DNA from: CAWAHD01 sp963781785
Lineage (GTDB): Bacteria; Planctomycetota; Planctomycetia; Isosphaerales; Isosphaeraceae
Assembly: GCA_963781785.1 (NCBI GenBank)
Contig: CAWAHD010000002.1
Span: 248,001-312,000, forward strand
Direction: 5' to 3'
Length of the DNA stretch: 64,000 nt
Part shown: piece after piece, positions 46,747-56,896 of the stretch
Numbering within the stretch: the first letter of the stretch is position 1
Layout of the letters: the number at the start of each line of letters is the position of its first letter
Notes under the pieces: generated by a model
What the model was told of the DNA's origin: nothing
The model's database searches: none
The model's input: only the letters and a program-made list of their open reading frames with translations
Position numbers and translations under genes: made by a program

Positions 46747-47113
46747 GACGCAGCCTCCTTATCAAGATGGTTGACGGACCGGAAATGCCAGGCCGGCACA
46801 ATCGATGACGCGTTCTCCGCCGCACGACCGACCTATCCCGAAATCATAACGCTCGACCAACGATCTTCTTAGTATGCTCCGGGACGACGTCACGTCGCGC
46901 AATGAATGGATCCCGCAGATTGGCCTCCCCGGTTCTTTGACGCATCGGGTAGAATCCAGTGCCATAGTCTCTTTGCCATTGGACCGAAGCGATTTACAAA
47001 AATTAACGGCCCCTGTCGTCTCGAGTCGCCGATTCTCGAGATGAAGGGACAGGGGGGATTGTGTATTAATAACGGTATTCGCGTCCTATCCGCCGTAAAG
47101 CGGAGTCCAAAAG
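46747..47113. other. Divergent promoter region with a 13-bp dyad
   Basis: This 367-bp space lies between two divergent genes for large exported proteins. It contains a perfect dyad CGACGT-C-ACGTCG at 46885-46897, a plausible operator, and a locally AT-rich stretch near 47058-47075 (TTGTGTATTAATAACGG). No gene or larger repeat is visible. Confidence 0.4.
46754..46760 (-). promoter_or_regulatory. Shine-Dalgarno AAGGAGG fixing a GTG start
   Basis: A perfect anti-16S match, seven bases before GTG at 46746. It decides the start of the macroglobulin gene and is stronger than most sites in the window. Confidence 0.75.
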
Positions 47114-49008
47114 GTGGGGTTGATCGGGGAAAGCTGGTATCGGCGTCGACGTAACACGCCCGCGGGCAAGGGCAAGGAGCGCGCGCGGTCGTCGTCCCGG
47201 CGCCTTCCTCGCTTCCGAATCGAGGTCCTGGAAACGCGCGTCCTGCTCTTCGGCGGCCAGATTCCGCAGGCTCTCCAGTTGATCGCATCGAATGCAGAGT
47301 CGCCGCAGGCTGCCATCCAGCAGATGCTCCCGTGGTCGCCGCTGGCAGAAGGGAACGTGGCTCTCGCGGATTATGGCGATGGGGGTTCTCCGCTAGCGCT
47401 CCCGATCGGCAGTCCCGCTGGGGGGCAGCAGCAGTCTGGCGCACTTTTCATCGCACGGCCCATACTGGCTGCCCCGATATCGCCGGCCCTGGCAATTGAA
47501 GGCGGCGCTCTCGTGCTGCACGCCGTCCCGGTGAACGGGCCGATGCTCGTGACGATGGGCAGCGAGTCGGCCTCCCTGGGCGGTGGGGTGTACGAGCCGA
47601 CATTCACCGGCCCGGGAACCGTTTCATTCAACACGTCCGAGACGGCGACCCTGGCCGGTGGCGCGACGTCGCTTTCGATCACGACCGGTGCGTCGCCCAT
47701 CCCGGAATTCGGGGCGCCGAAGAGCGGGCCGGTGATCGCGGACGGCCGGTATTTCGAGGTCTCGGGATCGGTTGGCCCGGGTGATCCCGTGACCGACGTC
47801 ACGATTCCGCTCGGCCTGGGTACCATCGGAATGAAGTTGATGATGCGGGCGGAAAGCGACACGGCCCCGTCCGAACAGCCGGTGATGGAGGACCTGATGC
47901 TGGACGACCAAACCGGCACAACCATTCAGGCGTTCAGTCCGCCCACAGGCCCCGGGGCGGCTCCCGCTCAGAACCTCTACCTGGCGCTGCATGACGCTCC
48001 TGTCGACGGTCATCTCGTCGTTCAAGTCACCACGGCCAGCGTCGCTGAATCGGCGGCCGGTACGTCGGCAGCCGGGACGTCGACGCCCGCCAGCCCAGCG
48101 GCAGGGCCGAACGTCTCGTTCACCCTCTATGTTCAGAGGCAGCAGTCTCCGGAGCTCGCGTCGGAGAGCGCGATGCCGGCTCAAGGTCAGACCGCCCTCG
48201 GCACGGTCACGTTTCAATCCTCCTCGCTCGCCGCGGATCCCTCGTCTGCCACGACGGTCTCGACCGGTGACGCGGACAATGGCGCGCCGGCGGCCCAGGA
48301 AGCTGCGATCGCGTCGTCGACCGACACCGGCGCGTCATCCGAGGCGGAACTGCCGGACGGCTTCAACTTACGGGTGCTTACCGGACCGCTTGCGTCACGG
48401 AGCTCGGGCCCTCTCGGGCCGATCCTGGCCGATGCGGAGGTTGACCCGACGCCGCCGGTTGACCGCCACGAGCGGGCTTTGATTCAGGACATCGAGGGTC
48501 TCGAACAGGACGACGGCCCGGTCTCGACCTTGGGTCGGCCTGAACTGGCAGGCACAGCCGTTCCCGGCACTCTCCCGGATGATTCACTCGCGTCGGTCGA
48601 CGATCCAGAGGATGGCGGCGTTGTGCGCGTGCCGCACGCGCGAGGGCTCGCCTTGGCGGCCACTGCCCATCAAAGCGGCCGCGCGCGGGCCTGAGCGGTC
48701 TGTTGGCAGCACTGCCGTCCCAGGGCGGCTCAGAGGGCGCGACGAACGGCGACGCCTCGGCCGCACAGATCGCAGCCGATGACCAGCCTGCCGCGGCCGT
48801 GGATGCCGTCTCGCCCCCCGAACGGAGACAACGCGCCGACTACCTCAAGATCGCGTACGGGCTGGTTCTGAGCCTGGGTTTGACGGCGGGCCCGCTCTTT
48901 CCGGATCTCCTGACTTCGGGCCGGGTTCGGGTGCCGAAATGGCTGCGAAAGCTCCGCAGCATCTGGAAAGGCTTCCGGCGCGTGGAAAGTCACCCGACAA
49001 AACCGTGA
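47114..49008 (+). CDS. LEPR-XLL surface protein with C-terminal membrane anchor, one frameshift
   Basis: About 631 aa if one base is restored near 48681-48690 (GCGCGCGGG). The N-terminus contains FRIEVLETRVLLFGG, a LEPR-XLL-type signature like that of the protease at 32.7 kb. The body is Ala/Ser/Gly/Pro-rich with beta-sandwich-like segments (VPVNGPMLVTMGSES, GPGTVSFNTSETATLAGG) and a low-complexity acidic region. After the shift a conserved-looking tail gives one membrane helix (LKIAYGLVLSLGLTAGPLF) and a basic C-terminus (KWLRKLRSIWKGF), consistent with anchoring. The GTG start is tentative. It is divergent from the macroglobulin gene and may act with it at the cell surface. Confidence 0.65.
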
Positions 49009-49021
49009 GCGTCCGGGGTGA

Positions 49022-52000
49022 TTAACTCGTTCGCGGCGGCGGGATTGCCGGCTGGCCGATCGAGTGCCACAAGTCAATGACGGCCCGGCGGGCCAGAGCC
49101 AGCCAGCGGGACCGATGGTCGGGCTTGCTGTCCAGGCATCGCGAATAGGCGGCCACGATGCGCAGCTCGAGCCAGGGATCGGCCTGCGCCCATGAGGCGG
49201 CCTGCTCCAGGTCGGCCAGGGCCAGGTCCCAGCGGCGCAGACCCAGTTGGATCCGGGCACGGCCGAGGTAGGCCTCGGGAAGCTCGGGATCGCGCCTCAG
49301 GGCCAGCGACCACTCCTGAATGGCGGCCTCGATCTGGCCGAGTGCCGCCAGGGCGACCGCCTTGTGCAGATGGATCCGGTCGAAGGCGCCCGCGGCGATG
49401 GCCTGCTTGAAGTCATCGAGGGCACGGTGACGGTCGCCCGCCTTTTCCCGCAAAACGCCGCGCAGCTCGAGCAGCCCCGGCTCGCTTGACTGGACCCGAA
49501 GGCCGCTTGCGACGTCGTCCCAGGCACTCTGCCAGTCGCCCCCGAACGACCGGACGCGTGCCCGGATGAGGTACGCCCGGGGTGAAGACGGTGATGAGTT
49601 CAGTGCCCGGGTCGCGGCCGCGACCGCAGCGTCGCGCTGGCCCAGGGCGGCGAGGACCACGGCCAGATTGAGTGATGCCCGGTAGGTTGCGTCGGGGTTC
49701 TTGGCGATGAGTCGATTGAGGCCCTCGACCGCGGCCTGCAAGTCCAGGCGCAGGCGCTGCCCCGACAGGGGCAAGAGGGCCAGGTCCTCAGGCCGGTCGA
49801 GCTGAAGGCCCTCGGCCTGGCGTGCCGCCAGGAGCGCTCGCTGGCGCAACCGCTCGTGAGCCGGAGACGGGCCAAGCCGCCGAGCCTCGGTCGCGTCGGC
49901 CACGGCCTCCGTCGCTCCGGCCCAGCATCAGATAGGAGAGTGCCCGCGCCGCCAGCACCTCGTCGCGGTTCCGGAGCCTCCGTTTCCCGTCCAGCAGTGC
50001 CGTCAGGTCGATCGCAGCCCGCTCGGCCTGGCCCAGCCGGAGCTCCAGGAGCGCGCGGCTGTGCCGGGCCGCCGTGTCGTCCAGGTCGGATAACAGCAAC
50101 GCATCATACTCCTGCCGGGCGCGGTCGACGTCCCCCGACTCGGCCGCGATGTTGGCCCGGTTGAGCCGGGCCGCCCGCGCATAGACGCCCGATTCGTCGG
50201 ATGCCATGACCGCTTTATACTGGGCGTCGGCATCGTGGAAATAACCCAGCTCCTGGTACAGATAGCCGAGCTCGAGCCGCACCCGCGCCGCCTCGGGCTG
50301 ATCGGCCAGTTTCGCGAGGGCGGATCGGATGTCGTCGAGCGCCTGGTCCCACCGGCCTTTGGCCCGGTACAGCCGCGCTCGACTGAAGCGGACGCCCGGC
50401 GAGTCAGGCTCAAGCGCCGCGGCAATGCTGTAGTGGTTCAAGGCCTCGTCCAGGTAGCCGGCTTCGTCCTTGAGGAAGGCCAGCAGGAACTGGTACCAGT
50501 AGTTCTTCTCCTTCAAGTGGACGGCTCGCTCCAGCCAGTCAATGGCTCCGGCGAGGCGCCCGCGGCGGTACGAGAGCAGCCCCCACTGGAAACAGGCGAG
50601 GGCCGACTTTTCGTCGCTGACCCGGCGCGGCTCGCCGGGCATCAACTCATCCCGTTCTTCGCCCGCCGCCTCTTGAGGAGCCGCGCGGTTGACCCGATCG
50701 GCCTCGAGTCGGGCCCGGAGTGCCTGCCACGGACCCTTGGGCTCGACCCAGTTGAGCGCGCGATCGCAGATCGACACGGCATTGGCCAGGGCTTCCTGCT
50801 CCTGGGCCACCCGCTCCCTTTGATTGCCGTCGGCGACCAATCCCACCGACTCGTCGATCGCCGCCATCCAGAGAAACAAGAGCTCGTTGACCTCGATCAG
50901 AAGCCGGTCGCGACGGCCGGTGTCGAGCAGTGTCAGGGTGTGGTCGAGCTTGGTCCAGTCAGGATTCGCCAGCACGAAGAACGGTGCCAGGTGTTTCTGA
51001 AGATCCGTTGATCCCCGGATCGGCTCGTTGCGCTCGCCCAGAAGCAGCCGGAACCGCAGCCCGTCGGCCGCTTGAAACAAGGTGTCGGCGTCGTTGCGGA
51101 TGCGGCCGATCCGCTCGGCGAGCTGCGATTTGATCTGAGCGTTGTCCTTGATCTCCTCGAGACTGGGGCCGGTCTGGAGCTGCTGCCACTTCTCGCGCAA
51201 CTGGTCACCGATCGAGGGGAGGTCTCGCAGCCGTGCCAGGTATCCGCCCGGACTGAGCGCGAGGCTCCCGGCCAGTTCGTTGGCGGCGTCGAAGTGCTGT
51301 TTCGCGGCGGGATAATCGCCGCTTTCCAGTGACTCCAAGCCTTTCTGGTATCGGTCGTTGACGATCGACGCCCGCTTGGATTGTTCGAGCAAGAGCGCCA
51401 GCCCGGCGACCAGCAGTGCCGACGCGGTCAAGAGGACCACGGCAGCGGTCGCCAGGCGGCGGCGGCGGCGGCGGAGCCAGCCAGCGGCCCTGCTGGGCCA
51501 GGGCTCGCGGGCATGACGAAGTGCGACGTCGGAGGCGACGGCGTCGAGGTCTTCGGCCAGCTCCGAGGCTCTCTGGTACCGCTCTCTCGGATCCGGCTCC
51601 AGGCACTGACGGATGACCGCCTCGAGCGCGGCAGGAACCTCGGGGTGGCGGTGGCGGAGTCGCGGCAGCGGCGACCGCCGATCGGCGGCCGCCCGCAGCA
51701 GGGCCTCCATGACCGAGATGCTGCGGCGCGGGGACGCAAACGGCCGCTTGCCGATGACGGCCTCGTAGAGCACGACTCCCAGGGCGTAGATGTCGCCCCG
51801 GCCGTCCACGCCGTCAGTCGAGCCGTCGGCAAGTGCCTTGAGATGCTCGGGAGGCATGTAATCGATCGTGCCGCCCAGAGTGGCCCCGGCGGCCGGCGTG
51901 CCGTCCTCGAGCACCGGCTCGCGGGCCAGGTTGAAGTCGAGAAGCATCGGCATCCCATCGGCCGTCACCAGGACGTTCGAAGGCTTGATGTCCCGGTGGA

Positions 52001-52955
52001 GCACTCCCCGATCGTGAGCGTGCTCGAGCGCCTCGGCCAGCCGCGCCCCCCACCACGCGATGGCCTTGGCGTAAGAGCGACCGGCGATTGCCTCACGGCC
52101 CGCCGGGGAGCCTGCCGGGAGCTCCTCGGCCGGCTCGAGCCGATCGAGCGCCGCCAGCAAGACCGCCCCGGTCTGGGCGGCCTGAACCTCCGGGTCGGCG
52201 AGCAACCGCCCCAGCGTGATCCGCCCGAAGTAGGGCATGCACAGAAGGTGAAACCCGGTCGCAGCGTCAATCCGATGAGAATGCACGGGCACGATGTGCG
52301 TGTGCTGAAGCCGCGCCAAGGTCTGCGGCTCGTGCGAGCCACGCCTCGTCACCTTGAGGGCGACCGGGCGATCGGCGAGCTGTCGCTCCCTGGCCAGGAA
52401 AACTCGGGCGAACGCGCCCCGTCCGAGTTCTTCGACCAGGAAGAAGCCGCCGATGGTCTGGCCGGCTTCGGGAAATGCACCCCCGCCCGTTCCCGCGCCG
52501 TCCAGGGTCGAAAGCGGGAATGCCGTCGACGCCGCCCCCGACCCCACCAGGTCGTGAATCTGAAACACCCGCCCGAGCGACGCGGCCACCTGGGGAAAAC
52601 GGGCGAGATAGGTCGACGGATCAGGATGCTGGTCGTCTTCTTCCTGGAGGCAGAACTCTTCGTAGACGAGGGCGACAATCGTGTCTTCGCCCAGGTCGGT
52701 GTAGCGGTCGAAGTACCACTGGGCGCCGACCTTTTCGCCGTTCTCCCACCTGAGGCCCATGTCGGCGCGGAGGATGGCCAAGCGTGCGCCGGGTTCGGCT
52801 CGGGGGCTGGCTGAGTGACCCAGGAATTTAACCGGGTCGGGCCGATGGCCTCCGACATCCGAATCGCGCCAGGCCTGCTCATATTCTTGGGCCAGGCGGA
52901 CCGCGGCAGGCGATGCTGCCTCTTCCCACGTCCGCCGGGAGGCGGACAGGCTCAT
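49022..52955 (-). CDS. Membrane Ser/Thr protein kinase with TPR tail, coupled to ECF sigma, frameshifted
   Basis: About 1310 aa with one base removed near 49917-49923 (GGGCCGGAGCG). Start 52955 (MSLSASRRTWEEA) overlaps the sigma stop as ATGA. Residues 60-150 form an acidic N-terminal region also found in the paralogue at 7.2 kb. The kinase follows: GGFFLVEELGRGAFARV, VALKVTRRG, GVLHRDIKPSNVLVT and LLDFNLAREP (DFN instead of DFG), then GGTIDYMPPEHLKAL. A basic segment and a membrane helix (ATAAVVLLTASALLVAGLALLL) follow, then a long extracytoplasmic tail with about twelve TPRs. After the shift the TPR array continues in a normal frame to 49022 (ALNSSPSSPRAYLIRARVRS). Confidence 0.88.
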
Positions 52956-53560
52956 TCCCGGCTCCCCCACTCCGTCTCCATGCGACGCCGCAAATCCTCA
53001 AGAACGCGTTGAACGGTCCGTTCGCTGATGCCCAGACGTTCGCCGATGTCCTTGCTGGAAAGACCCTCGGCCTTCAGCTCCAGGATCGACCGCTTCTCCT
53101 GGGGAACGAGGTCGCGCATCCGGCCGAGGGCCTCATGCGCCTGGGCAACCTCGCTGGGCGAATCGGCCCCGTCGGGCAGCTCCCTGGCCCGCGGCCCCTC
53201 TCCCCAAAGTGACTCCTCGCGGTGCATGTCGTGCTTACGGCTGGCCGCTCGGCGATATTCATCAATTACTTTATTCTTCGCAGCCCGGGCCAGAAAGGCG
53301 ACAAGATGGCGCGAATCCTCAAACTCGGTCGGCGAGGTGCGCATCCGGCGAAAGAAGCTGCCCCACACACTTTGCAAGAAGTCCAGCGAATCAAACCGCG
53401 ACCGCAAGAGCCGGGGCAACTGGCGGCGAACCACCAGGCGAACTTCACCCTCGAATCGCTGCAACAGCTCGCGCGCGGCCCCTTCGTCCCCGGACCGGAT
53501 CCGCTCCAGGAAGTCGGTTAAACCGTCTTCTCCGTTCCGAGACGGCTCGCCGAGTGACAT
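52952..53560 (-). CDS. ECF-type RNA polymerase sigma factor
   Basis: A 202-aa sigma factor; GGAGG seven bases before the ATG at 53560 fixes the start. Region 2 includes LDFLQSVWGSFFRRMRTSPTEF and FLARAAKNKVIDEYRRAA; region 4 ends ILELKAEGLSSKDIGERLGISERTVQRVLEDLRRRM, a clear helix-turn-helix. Its TGA overlaps the ATG of the kinase gene, so kinase and sigma factor are translated together. This is the second sigma-kinase unit in the window; the arrangement suggests that kinase activity sets sigma output, perhaps by phosphorylation, in place of a classical anti-sigma factor. Confidence 0.93.
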   Translation of the reverse strand: MSLGEPSRNGEDGLTDFLERIRSGDEGAARELLQRFEGEVRLVVRRQLPRLLRSRFDSLDFLQSVWGSFFRRMRTSPTEFEDSRHLVAFLARAAKNKVIDEYRRAASRKHDMHREESLWGEGPRARELPDGADSPSEVAQAHEALGRMRDLVPQEKRSILELKAEGLSSKDIGERLGISERTVQRVLEDLRRRMETEWGSRE

Positions 53561-54256
53561 GGACCAGCCTCCATCCTCCGCACCGACCGTGCGACTCGCG
53601 ACCACGCGCTCCCTGCCGTGCCTGCTGCATCCGCAAGCCTACCCCGTACCGGCCTTCCGTGGCAAGCGAACCATCCCAGGATATCATGCACGCATGCGAG
53701 TGGGAATCATCGAGCAGCGTACCTGTTCCGGGACGTGGGCGAGCGAAGGACCAAGAGGACGCACTGGTTCGCCGGAATCGCCGGGATCTCGGTTGGGCAG
53801 AGAATGCGATGGTGCCTCTTTGCGAGCCGGTCGATTGCGGTGTACCACAATGAAGATGCGGCTCCTCAGCTTGTAACGTATTCCCAACGACCGCGTGAAC
53901 ACGCGAGCGAAATAGGTCCGGATTCGTAGGTCGGGCTTGGCAGCCTTCCAAGCTGGTGCCCAACCGAGCGAGAACTCCCGCCAGAAGAGTGCGCAAACTC
54001 TGCGAGAGGCCAAAAACGCCGCCGCGGCTTGACGTAAAAAGTGTCAACCTGCAATCTTCCGATTTGGGACGATCCCAATCGGAACCCCGAATTTCGGATG
54101 TAATTATTGATCACGAATGATGTTAGAGCGCGGCGGCTGAATAATCGGAACTGTGTCGAAACGAGAGGGTGATCATTCTTAATTTGTGATTTTTGCCGAA
54201 TGTGACGCTGATTCCGAGCCTCACAGCACACGGTCGGCGGATGGATTTGACTGGCT

Positions 54257-54625
54257 CCCTCTCCCGAGGGAGAGGGCTGGGGTGAGGGCCGAGCCCCACA
54301 GGACACTGGGGGCGGATGGTTTGTTCTGGCCCCCTCTCCCGAGGGAGAGGTCTGGGGCGAAGGCCGAGACCTACCGAGAGCCTTTTGAAGACGAATCGCT
54401 GGATGCGCACCCTTGCTGAACGTGATGATCCCGACCCTCACCCCAGCCCTCTCCCAAAAAGGAGAGGGAGCCAGTATGTGGCCGCGCTACCGCTCCGACC
54501 ATGGCCGCGGTCGTTCTCGTGATCGTCCCGACCCTCACCCCAGCCCTCTACCAAAAGGAGAGGGTGCCAGTATCTGGCCGCGCCACCGAACTCACCATAG
54601 CCGCGGCCGTTCACGGCCGCCGCCC
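54257..54625. repeat. CCCTCTCCC-type palindromes and a 97-bp imperfect tandem repeat
   Basis: CCCTCTCCCGAGGGAGAGGG palindromes followed by CTGGGGTGAGGG lie near 54257 and 54331; the inverse orientation (CCTCACCCCAGCCCTCT...) is at about 54433, 54530 and again at 54994. Copies at 54433 and 54530 belong to a roughly 97-bp tandem unit that also includes GCCAGTAT and GGCCGCG. This is a well-known style of bacterial dispersed repeat. Confidence 0.8.
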
Positions 54626-54675
54626 CGTTTTTTTCATCCTTCATGCTTTGATCCACGGCGTCAACGCTTGCTTGA

Positions 54676-54948
54676 CACTGGTGATCATTCTTGGGTGCCA
54701 CTGGTCGTACCCGACCAGTGCTTTTGCGCGAGAACGGACGACCTCCGGTCCTTGGCCGAGTGCGATTGCCGGGTTACACGGAGCGGCCATGTGTGATATT
54801 CGAATGACCGTCAAGTGATTTCATGAGCCCGGTGATTGCCACGAGTTGACTTTCTCATGCTGTCGACGGATTCCACTCCTCACGAACGACTAAGAAATGA
54901 AGACAGTGGTCGGGTACGACCAGTGGCACCCAGAAATACTCACCAGTG
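54676..54948. repeat. 40-bp inverted repeat pair
   Basis: The segment 54676-54715 (CACTGGTGATCATTCTTGGG...) is nearly the reverse complement of 54909-54948 (GTCGGGTACGACCAGTGGCA...). The arms are 193 bp apart with no gene between, the outline of a short non-autonomous (MITE-like) element. Confidence 0.6.
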
Positions 54949-55352
54949 CCACTCGCCGTGGCACCGTGGAATCGCAACTCCTCGTGATCATCCCCACCCT
55001 CACCCCAGCCCTCTACCAAATGAAGAAGAAGGACAGGCAGTTGAAGACGGACACGCAGTGCGCTTGGGCTGGGAAAGACCGATCGAGTCGACAAGCTTGG
55101 CCCAACGCGAGGGCGATGTGCCACCTGAAACTCAATCGGGTGAATTGGGCGCACACGACGAACGAAAATGGGTCGGTACGGCCCGGAAAGTTGGGAGACG
55201 TGACGCGATCTTGACTACCGATCGCTTTTTCGACGCGAAGTCCAGCCCACGAGAGCCTGGGATCCTCGATCAATTCGCTCTGTCGCGCCGAACAACCCCC
55301 CAAATTGGCCAGCCCATGCGCCCCCAGGCGTGCGGCGACTTCAATCGTCGCC

Positions 55353-55368
55353 TTTCGCTCCCGCGAAA
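55353..55368. repeat. Inverted copy of the TTTCGC-GCGAAA palindrome family
   Basis: TTTCGCTCCCGCGAAA, with the flanking GTCGCC that marks the dispersed family (reverse orientation). Confidence 0.6.
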
Positions 55369-55532
55369 GTACGTGCTTGCAATTGCCCGGCGGCTCGTTC
55401 ACGCAGCCACAGATCGATTTGTTTCCGGCTCGATGGGCAGCAAGCGCCGAACCATGTTTGCGCCGCACATGAGGTCGCGCGTTCGCGCCATCCTGTTGAA
55501 GAGGAGCCCCGTTCTTCGGTACCATACACCAC

Positions 55533-55817
55533 ATGAAGACTCGACAGCTCGCACCGAACACTGAAGCGGAAGTTTGGTTGCGCATCCTTCATCCGGATCA
55601 GGCGTTCTCGCCGCGCGTGGCCCGTGTGATCCTCGGGCTCTCCTTCCCCAAGAACGACGTGGCCCGGATGCACGAGCTGTCGGCCAAGGCTCGGGCCGGG
55701 ACGCTCACGCCCGACGAAGACGCGGAGATGGACGACTTCGAGCGCGTCGGCTCGATTCTCTCCACGCTCAAATCCAAAGCTCGGCAGGTGCTCAAACGCT
55801 CCAGCCGCGGCACTTGA
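55533..55817 (+). CDS. Small hypothetical protein linked to an HNH gene
   Basis: A 94-aa helical, charged protein (PRVARVILGLSFPKNDVARMHELSAKARAGTLTPDEDAEMDDFERVGSILSTLKSKARQVLKR). I recognise the pattern as a small planctomycete protein often followed by an HNH endonuclease, as here six bases downstream. No known domain; the role may be regulatory or as a partner of the nuclease. The ribosome site is weak. Confidence 0.7.
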   Translation: MKTRQLAPNTEAEVWLRILHPDQAFSPRVARVILGLSFPKNDVARMHELSAKARAGTLTPDEDAEMDDFERVGSILSTLKSKARQVLKRSSRGT

Positions 55818-55823
55818 CCTGCC

Positions 55824-56009
55824 ATGGACGTCGCTCTCGCCGAGCTGGTCTGGCAGCGCGCTTGCCGGTGTTGTGAGTACTGCCGGATGCCGCAGATCTA
55901 CGACGAACTCCCCTTTGAGATCGATCACGTAATCGCCGAGCAGCACGGGGGCAAGACGGTCGCCAGCAACCTGGCGCTGAGTGGCGGGCGAACGACAGTC
56001 GTGATGTAA
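55824..56009 (+). pseudogene. Truncated HNH endonuclease
   Basis: 61 residues: LVWQRACRCCEYCRMPQIYDELPFEIDHVIAEQHGGKTVASNLAL. This is the first half of an HNH nuclease (CxxC, DH of the HNH, then N-L-A-L) found with the preceding small gene. The sequence diverges right after LALS and stops, so the second CxxC, the last HNH residues and the C-terminal part are absent. A broken copy, probably inactive. Confidence 0.75.
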
Positions 56010-56099
56010 CCTCCGAGGGCGGACCAAGCTGCCAAAACCGATCGGTTCATTCAAGCCTTGCATTGCGTGTCCGTTTAATTTCGCGGCACTCGCTGCTGT

Positions 56100-56756
56100 T
56101 TAGCGTCCCTGCTGGAAATCTGTCGATAGGATATACGTACTCACGAGTAGAACCCACAACGGGAAGATCAGTGCGATCCAGGCAAATTCCGTGATGACCA
56201 ACAGCAGCACCACTCCCAGCGCGAAGCCGACGAACGAGACCCAGCGTGCGAGGACGGCAGTACGGAGGCCGATCGTCGACGTCGAGAACATGAACACCGC
56301 GGCCATTTTCGTGCCGAACGTGTTCATCAGCGTGTACGCCATGCCCCGACCCAGTTGATAGGCTTCGTTCTGGTCGGTAAGGCCGGCCGCGAAGGTATCC
56401 AAGAGGCCCCGCGCAACGGAGGAGGCGGCGAAAAGCATGGCGACAAACAGCAGCCCGCCGCCGAGAAACACCGTCGCAAAAAACCGGTCCTCGAGGAGGC
56501 CGATCCGGTTGCGCAGCACCCCCATGAACCAGAGGAACGCGATCCCCGTGAAGGGAACCAGGTCCAGCGCGATGCGAACCCAATTCCGAAAGGATGGGTC
56601 CGCCAGCCATAAGCCGGGTTCCGTCGGGTCGGCCGGGACGGCGAGCCGGATGAACACCAAGCTCACCATGTACAGCACGGAAAACACAATGCCGCTGATC
56701 GCGACAAGTCGCGGTGGCGACGGGACCTGTTGCATCTGCGCCGGCGTTTGATTCAC
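56100..56756 (-). CDS. Hypothetical integral membrane protein
   Basis: About 218 aa from a GTG preceded by GGAGG (56756). Five hydrophobic helices: LVAISGIVFSVLYMVSLVFI, ALDLVPFTGIAFLWFMGV, ATVFLGGGLLFVAMLFAA, WVSFVGFALGVVLLLVI and WIALIFPLWVLLVSTYI. The loop RNRIGLLEDRFF and the GRGMAYTLMNTFGTKMAAVFMFST stretch are conserved-looking. No transporter or enzyme motif is recognised. It lies between the HNH remnant and the glycosidase, convergent with the former. Confidence 0.75.
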   Translation of the reverse strand: MNQTPAQMQQVPSPPRLVAISGIVFSVLYMVSLVFIRLAVPADPTEPGLWLADPSFRNWVRIALDLVPFTGIAFLWFMGVLRNRIGLLEDRFFATVFLGGGLLFVAMLFAASSVARGLLDTFAAGLTDQNEAYQLGRGMAYTLMNTFGTKMAAVFMFSTSTIGLRTAVLARWVSFVGFALGVVLLLVITEFAWIALIFPLWVLLVSTYILSTDFQQGR

Positions 56757-56896
56757 GGATCCTCCGAAAGTATGCACGCTGATCTGGCGTGGCGAGGTCG
56801 GAACGACGGTCTCCCTGATGCCGGCGAGGAGGAACCCGGAAATCGTTGCGCTCGTGAGTTCTCAATCTTCCCGTCAGCGATTCGCCGCCGCTTTCG

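Larger units (their letters stand above)
53561..55532. other. Repeat-rich non-coding region of about 2 kb
   Basis: No credible gene is visible on either strand. The region is a mosaic of palindromic repeats and diverged copies (entries below) and is markedly less GC-rich around 53.9-54.2 kb (ATGTAATTATTGATCACG). It separates the sigma-kinase unit from the HNH region. Confidence 0.65.

Noticed and set aside
53866..54441. A 191-aa frame in the repeat-rich region
   Set aside because: It translates through the CCCTCTCCC palindromes (SPSGEGA repeats), a known artefact of such repeats.
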